Positions 1-5,625 of a stretch of 5,625 nt of DNA are shown one piece after another (position 1 is the stretch's first letter; each line of letters begins with the position of its first letter). The stretch is taken from the NCBI RefSeq assembly GCF_000688655.1, contig NZ_JIBO01000010.1, forward strand, positions 195,610 through 201,234, read 5' to 3'. The translations under genes were made by a program, and so were the position numbers. Source of the stretch: Lonsdalea quercina subsp. quercina. Its GTDB lineage: Bacteria > Pseudomonadota > Gammaproteobacteria > Enterobacterales > Enterobacteriaceae. A model generated the notes under the pieces. It did no database searches, was not told the origin of the DNA, and worked only from the letters and a program-made list of their open reading frames with translations.

Positions 1-2340
1 GAAGTGCCTCCGCTGTATTCTTTCGACGTGCCTGAATCTCCGGCTGCCGAGCCTTTGACTGAAAACCCGGCGCATCATACTCCTTTAGTCGACCGGGTGC
101 CCCCCGTGCCGTCGACGCCAGTCACGCCGGTAGCGGCAACAGCAGCGGCAACGGTATCGACAACTGAGGCGGCGTCTTCGCTGCCGTTTACACCGGCATT
201 GTCAGCGGATGACATGAATCCGCAGATCAAGCAAGGGGTCGGGCCGGAATTGCCGCGTCCGAATCCTGTGCGTATTCCGACGCGGCGTGAGCTGGCATCA
301 TATGGTATCAAGCTGCCTTCGCAGCGCCTTGCGGAACAGCAGGAGCGAGAAGCTCAACGTCAAGCGCAGCCGAATGGCATCGACGAGCCAGTGGAGAGTA
401 TCGAAGCAGAACAAGAGGACGATGCGTTGTTGCATCAGCTCGCTCAGGACTTTGCGGAGCAGCAGCAGGAGCGTTACGGTCACGACACGTTGAACGATGG
501 ACCGGAAGAGCACTCCGCCGATCAGGGAGCGCCGTCGTCGCAAGCATCTCAATCGCCTCGCCCCACGAGTGTTCCGCCGTTAGACAGTGTTTTCGCTATT
601 TCTCCGCTGGCTGACCTGGTTGACGATACGCCAAGCGAGCCGATATTTACTTTATCTCCTGAGGAAGAGGCGGCCGCTGCCATTGATCATCATGCTTCGC
701 AAAGCGCGGTTACGCCTTCTGTTCAGCCCGCGGCAGCGGCATCAACACCCGCGCCTGCTGCGGCGGACGATAAGGACGACGACTCATCTCCGTCCATCAT
801 GGATAGCCTGATCCACCCGTTCCTGATGCGTAACGACCAGCCGTTACAGAAACCTACCACGCCGTTCCCTTCTTTCGACCTGCTGACTCCACCATCAGGC
901 AATGAAGACCCGGTGGATGATTTCGCGCTGGAACAGACGGCAAGACTCATTGAGGCGCGTTTAGCGGATTATCGCGTTAAGGCGACGGTCGTGGATTATC
1001 ATCCCGGACCGGTCATCACGCGTTTCGATCTGGACCTGGCGCCTGGCGTAAAAGCGGCTCGAATTTCTAACCTTGCGAAGGACTTGGCCCGTTCACTCTC
1101 TGTGGTGGCCGTCCGAATTGTCGAAGTGATCCCCGGCAAACCCTACGTTGGTTTGGAGTTGCCTAACAAACGTCGCCAGACCGTATTCCTGCGGGAAGTC
1201 CTGGATTGCGACCGTTTCCGCGATAATCCGTCGCCGCTGTCGGTCGTATTAGGCAAGGATATCGCGGGCCAGCCGGTGGTGGCCGACTTGGCTAAAATGC
1301 CGCATTTGCTGGTGGCGGGGACGACTGGTTCCGGTAAATCCGTCGGCGTAAACGCCATGATTATCAGTATGTTGTACAAGGCATCGCCGAAAGATGTTCG
1401 CTTCATCATGATCGACCCAAAAATGTTGGAGCTGTCGGTCTACGAAGGTATCCCGCACCTGCTGACTGAAGTCGTAACGGACATGAAAGACGCGGCTAAC
1501 GCGTTGCGTTGGTGCGTCGGCGAAATGGAACGGCGCTATAAACTGATGTCGGCGTTGGGCGTGCGTAACCTGAGCGGTTACAACGAACGTGTCGAGCAGG
1601 CCGAATCGATGGGGCGTCCTATTCCCGACCCATTCTGGAAGCCAGGCGACAGCATGGAAACACAGCCGCCGATGCTGGAAAAACTGCCTTACATCGTGGT
1701 GATGGTGGATGAATTCGCCGACCTGATGATGGCCGTGGGTAAAAAAGTGGAAGAGCTGATTGCGCGTCTGGCGCAGAAGGCGCGTGCCGCCGGTATCCAT
1801 TTGGTGCTGGCGACGCAGCGCCCGTCGGTGGATGTCATCACCGGCCTGATTAAGGCCAACATTCCAACGCGTATCGCGTTTACCGTTTCCAGCAAGATTG
1901 ACTCCAGAACTATCCTCGATCAGGGCGGAGCGGAATCCCTGCTGGGTATGGGCGACATGTTGTATATGGCGCCTAACTCTTCGATACCCGTGCGTGTGCA
2001 TGGCGCATTTGTTCGCGATCAGGAAGTGCATGCCGTCGTCCAGGACTGGAAAGCACGCGGTCGCCCTGAATACATCGACAGCATCGTTAAAGGCGGTGAT
2101 GAGGGGGAAGGCGGCAATCTGGGTCTGGATGGGGATGAAGAGCTTGACCCGCTGTTCGACCAGGCGGCGGCCTTTGTGGTGGAAAAACGCCGCGCGTCGA
2201 TTTCCGGTGTACAGCGTCAGTTCCGCATAGGCTACAACCGTGCGGCACGTCTTGTTGAACAGATGGAGGCGCAGGGCATTGTCAGCTCCCCAGGGCACAA
2301 TGGTAATCGCGAAGTTCTCGCTCCTCCGCCCATGGAATAA
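1..2340 (+). CDS. ftsK: DNA translocase FtsK, C-terminal 779 residues (5' end outside window)
   Basis: FtsK is a septum-anchored hexameric DNA pump. It clears chromosome DNA from the division site and activates XerCD recombination at dif. The frame is open from base 1, so the start, the membrane domain and most of the linker lie upstream; the GTG at base 4 is only an internal Val codon. Numbering codons from base 1, residues 1 to about 260 are low-complexity linker rich in Pro, Ala, Gln, Ser and acidic residues, ending in an Asp cluster. A conserved pre-motor segment follows ([12 protein letters not shown], 267-278). The motor has Walker A GTTGSGKS at 440-447 and Walker B with hydrophobic residues before DE at 570-571, then the conserved [12 protein letters not shown] segment. 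The gamma winged-helix domain that reads KOPS and contacts XerD runs from about 715 to the end, with [10 protein letters not shown] near 739-748. The family is about 1,300 residues in E. coli, so roughly the last 60% is present. No frameshift is seen. TAA stop at 2338-2340. Confidence 0.98.
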   Translation, partial: EVPPLYSFDVPESPAAEPLTENPAHHTPLVDRVPPVPSTPVTPVAATAAATVSTTEAASSLPFTPALSADDMNPQIKQGVGPELPRPNPVRIPTRRELASYGIKLPSQRLAEQQEREAQRQAQPNGIDEPVESIEAEQEDDALLHQLAQDFAEQQQERYGHDTLNDGPEEHSADQGAPSSQASQSPRPTSVPPLDSVFAISPLADLVDDTPSEPIFTLSPEEEAAAAIDHHASQSAVTPSVQPAAAASTPAPAAADDKDDDSSPSIMDSLIHPFLMRNDQPLQKPTTPFPSFDLLTPPSGNEDPVDDFALEQTARLIEARLADYRVKATVVDYHPGPVITRFDLDLAPGVKAARISNLAKDLARSLSVVAVRIVEVIPGKPYVGLELPNKRRQTVFLREVLDCDRFRDNPSPLSVVLGKDIAGQPVVADLAKMPHLLVAGTTGSGKSVGVNAMIISMLYKASPKDVRFIMIDPKMLELSVYEGIPHLLTEVVTDMKDAANALRWCVGEMERRYKLMSALGVRNLSGYNERVEQAESMGRPIPDPFWKPGDSMETQPPMLEKLPYIVVMVDEFADLMMAVGKKVEELIARLAQKARAAGIHLVLATQRPSVDVITGLIKANIPTRIAFTVSSKIDSRTILDQGGAESLLGMGDMLYMAPNSSIPVRVHGAFVRDQEVHAVVQDWKARGRPEYIDSIVKGGDEGEGGNLGLDGDEELDPLFDQAAAFVVEKRRASISGVQRQFRIGYNRAARLVEQMEAQGIVSSPGHNGNREVLAPPPME
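1308..1315 (+). other. Chi octamer (GCTGGTGG) inside ftsK
   Basis: An exact match to the E. coli Chi sequence, which changes RecBCD from degradation to RecA loading during double-strand break repair. It lies in the codons for Leu-Val-Ala just before the FtsK Walker A motif, so the protein sequence largely explains it. I found no second copy on either strand. The match is exact; whether this organism's RecBCD uses the same octamer is inferred from the enterobacterial affinity. Confidence 0.5.
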
Positions 2341-2359
2341 TACTCGGACTTGAACGGCT

Positions 2360-2405
2360 GTCGTCTGTGCAAAGATGCGTAAAGCCCAAGATTACAGACA
2401 ACGAC
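2360..2405 (+). repeat. Imperfect inverted repeat downstream of ftsK
   Basis: GTCGTCTGT at 2360-2368 can pair with ACAGA (2394-2398) and CGAC (2402-2405) on the other side of a 25-nt loop, leaving three bases (CAA) bulged in the right arm. The element starts 20 bp after the ftsK stop. No run of T follows, so it does not look like an intrinsic terminator. It could be a 3'-end stabilising or rho-associated structure of the ftsK mRNA, or chance; the long loop and the bulge keep confidence low. Confidence 0.3.
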
Positions 2406-2421
2406 GGCTGTTTCGGTTTAC

Positions 2422-2450
2422 CTGGCTGATCTACAGTTAAGTAGTACACT
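2422..2450 (+). promoter_or_regulatory. Weak candidate sigma-70 promoter for lolA-rarA
   Basis: TACACT at 2445-2450 matches the -10 consensus at 4 of 6 positions. CTGGCT at 2422-2427, 17 bp upstream, matches the -35 consensus at only 3 of 6. This would start transcription near 2456-2458, about 53 nt before the lolA ATG. It is the best pair I could find in the spacer but it is poor. In E. coli, lolA is known to be induced through the Rcs phosphorelay when lipoprotein sorting fails, so an activator-dependent weak promoter would be reasonable. The inverted AAGT-N5-ACTT at 2439-2451 overlaps the -10, but I do not see a convincing RcsB box. Confidence 0.25.
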
Positions 2451-2452
2451 TG

Positions 2453-2473
2453 GCGGCTGTCTGATACAGCCGC
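2453..2473 (+). repeat. Perfect 8-bp inverted repeat with 5-nt loop ahead of lolA
   Basis: GCGGCTGT at 2453-2460 and ACAGCCGC at 2466-2473 are exact reverse complements separated by CTGAT. Three further outward positions can pair (G-T, T-G, T-A), giving up to 11 pairs. No T-tract follows, so it is not a standard terminator. It ends 22 bp before the lolA Shine-Dalgarno stretch. It could be an mRNA leader hairpin, or, as DNA, a palindromic operator overlapping the candidate lolA transcription start. Confidence 0.55.
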
Positions 2474-2509
2474 TGACCGATGCCATCAGGATAGTAAAAG
2501 GATCTTTGT

Positions 2510-3124
2510 ATGATAAAAAAATGGTTAATGACCGGTTGTTTGCTGTCGAGCATGGTATCCGGCGTCGTTCATGCTGACGCCTCCAGCGATTTGCAAAGTC
2601 GTCTGAGCAAAGTTAACAGTTTCCATGCCAGCTTTTCTCAAAAGGTGACGGGCAATGATGGTTCTGCGGTGCAAGATGGTGAAGGCGAACTGTGGGTCCA
2701 ACGTCCGAATCTGTTCAATTGGAAAACGACTTCGCCTGATGAAAGCGTACTGATTTCCGACGGCAAGACATTGTGGTTCTATAACCCGTTCGTTGAGCAA
2801 GTCACCGCAACCTGGGTGAAAGATGCAACGGGGAATACGCCGTTCATCCTGATTACGCGTAACAGCCCGAGCGATTGGAAAAATTACCATGTCACGCAGA
2901 AAGGCGATGACTTTGAGCTAATGCCGAAGTCTGCCAGTGGCAATCTTCGCCAATTCTCTATCAGCGTCACCAGCAATGGCACTATCAAAGGTTTTACCGC
3001 CACCGAACAGGACGGTCAGCGCAGTAGCTATGTCCTCAAAGATCAGCAAAACGGAGCGGTAGACGCGGCAAAATTCACTTTCACACCGCCCAAAGGGGTT
3101 GCGGTGGACGACCAACGTCAGTGA
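2510..3124 (+). CDS. lolA: Outer-membrane lipoprotein carrier protein LolA
   Basis: LolA is the periplasmic chaperone that takes lipoproteins released by the LolCDE ABC transporter at the inner membrane and passes them to LolB at the outer membrane. The product is 204 residues. A signal peptide fills residues 1-22: a KK pair, a hydrophobic core, then VHA before mature D23. The mature part is 182 residues, the same length I recall for E. coli. It keeps family segments such as [27 protein letters not shown] and the C-terminal [12 protein letters not shown]. Arg65 of the precursor (mature Arg43, important for transfer to LolB in E. coli) is present. The start is well supported: AAAAGGA at 2496-2502 precedes the ATG by 7 nt, and an in-frame TAA at 2495-2497 excludes a longer form. 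It is followed after 7 bp by rarA, with which it probably forms an operon. Confidence 0.97.
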   Translation: MIKKWLMTGCLLSSMVSGVVHADASSDLQSRLSKVNSFHASFSQKVTGNDGSAVQDGEGELWVQRPNLFNWKTTSPDESVLISDGKTLWFYNPFVEQVTATWVKDATGNTPFILITRNSPSDWKNYHVTQKGDDFELMPKSASGNLRQFSISVTSNGTIKGFTATEQDGQRSSYVLKDQQNGAVDAAKFTFTPPKGVAVDDQRQ

Positions 3125-3126
3125 GG
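3123..3126 (+). promoter_or_regulatory. rarA Shine-Dalgarno overlapping the lolA stop codon
   Basis: The GAGG at 3123-3126 shares its first two bases with the lolA TGA stop (3122-3124) and sits 5 nt before the rarA GTG. A ribosome ending lolA would cover this site, which suggests translational coupling. The overlap is seen; the coupling is inferred. Confidence 0.6.
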
Positions 3127-3131
3127 CGTCT

Positions 3132-4475
3132 GTGAGTAATCTGTCACTCGACTTTTCCCAGAATGAATTCCAGCCTCTGGCCGCGCGTATGCGGCCAGCC
3201 ACGTTAGCGCAGTATATCGGCCAGCAACATTTACTCGGGCCGGGCAAACCGTTGCCGCGCGCGATTGAGTCCGGACAGCTTCATTCGATGATTCTGTGGG
3301 GCCCTCCGGGAACAGGAAAAACCACGCTGGCGGAATTAATCGGTCGTTATGGAGATGCCGATGTAGAGCGTATTTCGGCAGTGACGTCAGGCATCAAGGA
3401 AATTCGCGAAGCGATAGAGCGCGCGCGGCATAATCGTGAGGCTGGACGCCGCACCATTTTGTTTGTGGACGAAGTGCACCGGTTTAATAAAAGCCAACAG
3501 GACGCTTTTCTCCCTCATATCGAAGACGGCACGATCACCTTCATCGGCGCGACCACGGAGAACCCCTCGTTCGAGCTGAATTCGGCATTGTTATCCCGCG
3601 CCCGCGTCTATTTATTGAAAGCGCTGACAGCGGAGGATATCGAACTGGTCTTGACGCAAGCGCTGCAGGATGGCGAGCGAGGACTGGGAAAACAGCAGAT
3701 CGTCTTGCCGGACGAGACGCGACGCCTGCTGTCTGAACTGGTGAACGGAGATGCTCGGCGCGCTTTAAATTTGCTGGAAATGATGTCGGACATGGCGGAA
3801 GTCGACGCCGCCGGTGAGCGTCATCTGACACCCGATTTGCTTAACGAGGTCGCCGGTGAACGCAGCGCCCGTTTTGATAACAAAGGCGACCGCTATTACG
3901 ACCTGATCTCTGCCTTGCATAAATCAGTGCGCGGGTCTGCACCGGATGCGGCACTCTACTGGTACGCACGTATTATCACCGCAGGCGGCGACCCGCTGTA
4001 TGTCGCCCGGCGTTTGCTGGCGATTGCATCTGAAGATGTGGGTAATGCCGACCCTCGCGGTATGCAGGTCGCAATTGCCGCGTGGGACTGCTTTACACGC
4101 GTGGGGCCGGCCGAAGGGGAGAGGGCGATTGCTCAGGCTATCGTCTATTTGGCCTGCGCACCGAAAAGCAATGCCGTCTATACGGCATTCAAGGCGGCGA
4201 TGCGCGATGCCCGTGAAAAGCCGGATTTCGATGTGCCTGACCATTTACGCAATGCGCCTACCGCGCTCATGAAAGAGATGGGGCTAGGTGTCGAGTATCG
4301 TTACGCACATGATGAACCCAATGGATATGCGGCTGGCGAGAACTATTTCCCCTCGGAAATGGCGACTACGCAATATTATCATCCAACCTCGCGCGGCTTA
4401 GAGGGAAAGATCGGTGAAAAGCTCGCCTGGCTAGCCTCTCAGGATCAAAATAGCCCGACAAAACGCTACCGCTAG
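3132..4475 (+). CDS. rarA: Replication-associated recombination protein A (RarA/MgsA), AAA+ ATPase
   Basis: RarA is a tetrameric clamp-loader-like AAA+ ATPase of the MgsA/WRNIP1 family. It works with SSB at stalled forks and single-strand gaps in the cytoplasm. From the GTG at 3132 the product is 447 residues, the length I recall for E. coli RarA, beginning (M)SNLSLDFS as that protein does. The frame opens further upstream, to a TTG at 3099 inside lolA, but that would add 11 unrelated residues. Motifs: Walker A GPPGTGKT at 57-64; Walker B with FVDE ending at D113-E114 and followed by [14 protein letters not shown]; sensor 1 region [10 protein letters not shown] at 137-146; arginine-finger region SRAR at 155-158; sensor 2 GDARRALN at 206-213. 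The C-terminal half holds the tetramerisation region, with [34 protein letters not shown] and [10 protein letters not shown], and the protein ends in [11 protein letters not shown]. It is probably co-transcribed and coupled with lolA. No defect is seen. Confidence 0.97.
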   Translation: MSNLSLDFSQNEFQPLAARMRPATLAQYIGQQHLLGPGKPLPRAIESGQLHSMILWGPPGTGKTTLAELIGRYGDADVERISAVTSGIKEIREAIERARHNREAGRRTILFVDEVHRFNKSQQDAFLPHIEDGTITFIGATTENPSFELNSALLSRARVYLLKALTAEDIELVLTQALQDGERGLGKQQIVLPDETRRLLSELVNGDARRALNLLEMMSDMAEVDAAGERHLTPDLLNEVAGERSARFDNKGDRYYDLISALHKSVRGSAPDAALYWYARIITAGGDPLYVARRLLAIASEDVGNADPRGMQVAIAAWDCFTRVGPAEGERAIAQAIVYLACAPKSNAVYTAFKAAMRDAREKPDFDVPDHLRNAPTALMKEMGLGVEYRYAHDEPNGYAAGENYFPSEMATTQYYHPTSRGLEGKIGEKLAWLASQDQNSPTKRYR

Positions 4476-4485
4476 CCTACCCGTT

Positions 4486-4511
4486 GCGGTAAGGTTATCG
4501 CCGATGTTTTT
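4486..4511 (+). terminator. Weak first hairpin plus T5 run after rarA
   Basis: GCGGTA (4486-4491) and TATCGC (4496-4501) can form a 6-bp stem including one G-T pair, around the tetraloop AGGT. A TTTTT run at 4507-4511 follows after 5 nt. The stem is weak and the gap to the T-run is longer than ideal, so termination here would be inefficient at best. It begins 10 bp after the rarA stop. Confidence 0.25.
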
Positions 4512-4516
4512 CTGCT

Positions 4517-4552
4517 ACAGGGGCCTTCGCAGGCCCGCTGTTATATTTATTT
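4517..4552 (+). terminator. Probable rho-independent terminator of lolA-rarA
   Basis: GGGCCT (4521-4526) and AGGCCC (4531-4536) form a perfect 6-bp GC-rich stem closed by TCGC. ACAG (4517-4520) and CTGT (4538-4541) add four pairs if G4537 is bulged. The sequence after the stem is T-rich but broken by A (TATATTTATTT). Position between rarA and serS fits the end of the lolA-rarA transcript. Because the T-tract is imperfect, some read-through into serS is possible. Confidence 0.55.
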
Positions 4553-4578
4553 CATCCATAAAAAAGCACAGGACTAGC

Positions 4579-5625
4579 ATGCTTGATCCCAATTTACTGC
4601 GTAATGAGCTAGACGCAGTTGCCGAAAAACTATTGGCTCGCCGAGGTTTCAAACTGGACGTTGAGGCGCTGCGTGAACAGGAAGCGCGTCGCAAGGTTCT
4701 ACAGGTCGAAACAGAAAGTTTGCTGGCAGAACGTAACTCCCGATCGAAAGAGATCGGCGCGGCCAAAGCACGTGGCGAAGACATTGAACCGCTGCGCCGT
4801 GAAGTTAACGCATTGGGTGAGAAGCTGGAATCTGCGAAGAAAGAACTCGAACAACTTCAAAACGCGATTCGCGACCTGTCTTTGACGATCCCTAATCTGC
4901 CTGATGACTGCGTGCCGTTGGGCAAAGACGAGACCGAAAATCAGGAAATCAGCCGCTGGGGCGAGCCGCGACAGTTGGATTTTGAACCCCGCGATCACGT
5001 CGATCTGGGCGAGTTAAACAATGGCTTGAGTATGGCCGACGGCGTAAAGCTGACCGGTTCACGCTTTTCCGTAATGCGTGGACAAATTGCGCGCATGCAC
5101 CGTGCGCTGGCTCAATTCATGCTGGACCAGCATACCGAGCAACATGGTTATGTAGAAGCCTATGTCCCGTATCTGGTTAACCAGGACTCTCTGTATGGTA
5201 CCGGCCAGCTGCCGAAGTTTGGTGAAGATCTTTTCCATACCAAACCGTTGTCTGAAGAAGCGGACAGCAGCAATTATGCCTTGATCCCGACGGCGGAGGT
5301 GCCGCTGACCAATCTGGTGCGTAATGAAATCCTGGACGAAGAGTCCTTGCCGATCAAAATGACGGCACATACGCCGTGCTTCCGCTCTGAAGCGGGATCC
5401 TATGGTCGCGATACTCGCGGTCTGATTCGCGTTCATCAGTTCGATAAAGTCGAAATGGTGCAGATTGTACGTCCTGAAGACTCAATGCAGGCGCTGGAAG
5501 AGTTGACCGGACACGCGGAAAAAATTCTGCAGCTACTAAAACTGCCTTATCGTAAAGTACTGCTATGCACGGGCGATATGGGCTTTGGCTCGTGCAAAAC
5601 CTATGATCTGGAAGTATGGCTTCCT
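4579..5625 (+). CDS. serS: Seryl-tRNA synthetase (SerS), N-terminal 349 residues (3' end outside window)
   Basis: SerS is the class II synthetase that activates serine with ATP and charges tRNA-Ser (and tRNA-Sec) in the cytoplasm. The start ATG has AGGA at 4570-4573, 5 nt upstream, and begins [10 protein letters not shown] as enterobacterial SerS does. The frame stays open to the last base; about 80 residues of the roughly 430-residue protein are missing. Residues of about 28-105 are charged and heptad-like and form the antiparallel coiled-coil arm that grips the long variable arm of tRNA-Ser. The catalytic domain shows motif 1 at about 162-201, with P197; the serine-binding TAE at 238-240; and motif 2 starting [14 protein letters not shown] at 268. 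Motif 3 lies outside. Compared with E. coli from memory there is one extra residue (Leu-Leu at 18-19), and 147-155 differs from the usual text. No clear sigma-70 promoter is visible in the 103 bp upstream, so serS may have a weak promoter there or depend partly on read-through. Confidence 0.97.
   Translation, partial: MLDPNLLRNELDAVAEKLLARRGFKLDVEALREQEARRKVLQVETESLLAERNSRSKEIGAAKARGEDIEPLRREVNALGEKLESAKKELEQLQNAIRDLSLTIPNLPDDCVPLGKDETENQEISRWGEPRQLDFEPRDHVDLGELNNGLSMADGVKLTGSRFSVMRGQIARMHRALAQFMLDQHTEQHGYVEAYVPYLVNQDSLYGTGQLPKFGEDLFHTKPLSEEADSSNYALIPTAEVPLTNLVRNEILDEESLPIKMTAHTPCFRSEAGSYGRDTRGLIRVHQFDKVEMVQIVRPEDSMQALEELTGHAEKILQLLKLPYRKVLLCTGDMGFGSCKTYDLEVWLP

Larger units (their letters stand above)
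2355..2460 (+). repeat. Three direct copies of CGGCTGT about 50 bp apart in the ftsK-lolA spacer
   Basis: CGGCTGT occurs at 2355-2361, 2405-2411 and 2454-2460, with start-to-start distances of 50 and 49 bp. The third copy also has an inverted partner, ACAGCCG, at 2466-2472. The repeats are seen directly; any binding role is a guess. Confidence 0.4.

Noticed and set aside
2105..2112. Possible KOPS (GGGNAGGG) site inside ftsK
   Set aside because: GGGAAGGC matches only 7 of 8 bases. A similar G-rich stretch near 4115-4125 also fails, and I found no exact KOPS on either strand.
1249..2298. A 349-codon open frame on the minus strand opposite the FtsK motor
   Set aside because: It is antisense to a highly conserved domain, is rich in His and Arg as expected from reverse-complemented coding sequence, starts at a GTG with no Shine-Dalgarno sequence, and resembles no family I know.
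4..2340. Treating the GTG at base 4 as the start of a short FtsK-like protein
   Set aside because: The frame is already open at base 1, the residues there are in mid-linker, and no ribosome site can be seen; this is a gene cut by the window edge.
3099..3131. Upstream TTG start that would lengthen RarA by 11 residues
   Set aside because: The extra residues lie inside lolA and match nothing in the family. The GTG at 3132 gives the family N-terminus SNLSLDFS and the usual 447-residue length and has a Shine-Dalgarno sequence.
3940..3958. REP-like ACCGGATGCGGC text in rarA
   Set aside because: It is inside conserved RarA codons (APDAALYW), is a single copy and has no inverted partner, so it is coding sequence and not a repeat element.
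4542..4547. TATATT as a -10 box for serS
   Set aside because: The -10 match is reasonable, but the sequence about 17 bp upstream is the GC-rich terminator stem with no resemblance to TTGACA. It is more simply the T-rich tail of the terminator.
4515..4998. Minus-strand open frames opposite the start of serS
   Set aside because: They are shadows of the SerS coiled-coil codons, carry no recognisable domain, and serS itself is an unbroken frame from 4579 to the window end.

Overview
This window is a conserved chromosomal housekeeping segment of a gammaproteobacterium of the order Enterobacterales. Four genes lie on the + strand in the order ftsK (3' part) - lolA - rarA - serS (5' part), the arrangement found in Escherichia coli and its relatives. 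The proteins are close to, but clearly not identical with, the E. coli and Yersinia versions as I remember them. The FtsK linker, the LolA signal peptide and the SerS N-terminal arm carry most of the differences. Together with a moderately GC-rich coding style, this suggests a non-E. coli enterobacterium, perhaps of the Pectobacteriaceae. The genus cannot be fixed from the sequence by eye.

Layout: 1-2340 encodes the C-terminal 779 residues of the DNA translocase FtsK (end of the variable linker, complete motor, gamma domain). 2341-2509 is a 169-bp intergenic region with several inverted and direct repeats and a weak candidate promoter for lolA. 2510-3124 is lolA, the periplasmic lipoprotein carrier. 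3132-4475 is rarA (mgsA), a AAA+ replication-repair ATPase that starts at GTG 7 bp after lolA, with its Shine-Dalgarno sequence overlapping the lolA stop codon. 4476-4578 is a 103-bp gap with two hairpins, the second a plausible rho-independent terminator. 4579-5625 is the first 349 codons of serS (seryl-tRNA synthetase), which runs off the window.

The genes share no single pathway. FtsK couples septation to chromosome dimer resolution at dif, RarA acts at stalled forks and gaps, LolA moves lipoproteins to the outer membrane, and SerS charges tRNA-Ser. lolA and rarA look like one translationally coupled two-gene operon; ftsK and serS look like separate units. I see no insertion sequence, prophage, CRISPR, tRNA, rRNA, toxin-antitoxin or defence gene, no disrupted reading frame, and no undescribed system. 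The points worth a second look are small: the repeat-rich ftsK-lolA spacer, the tight lolA-rarA junction, the two hairpins before serS, and minor sequence differences in SerS.
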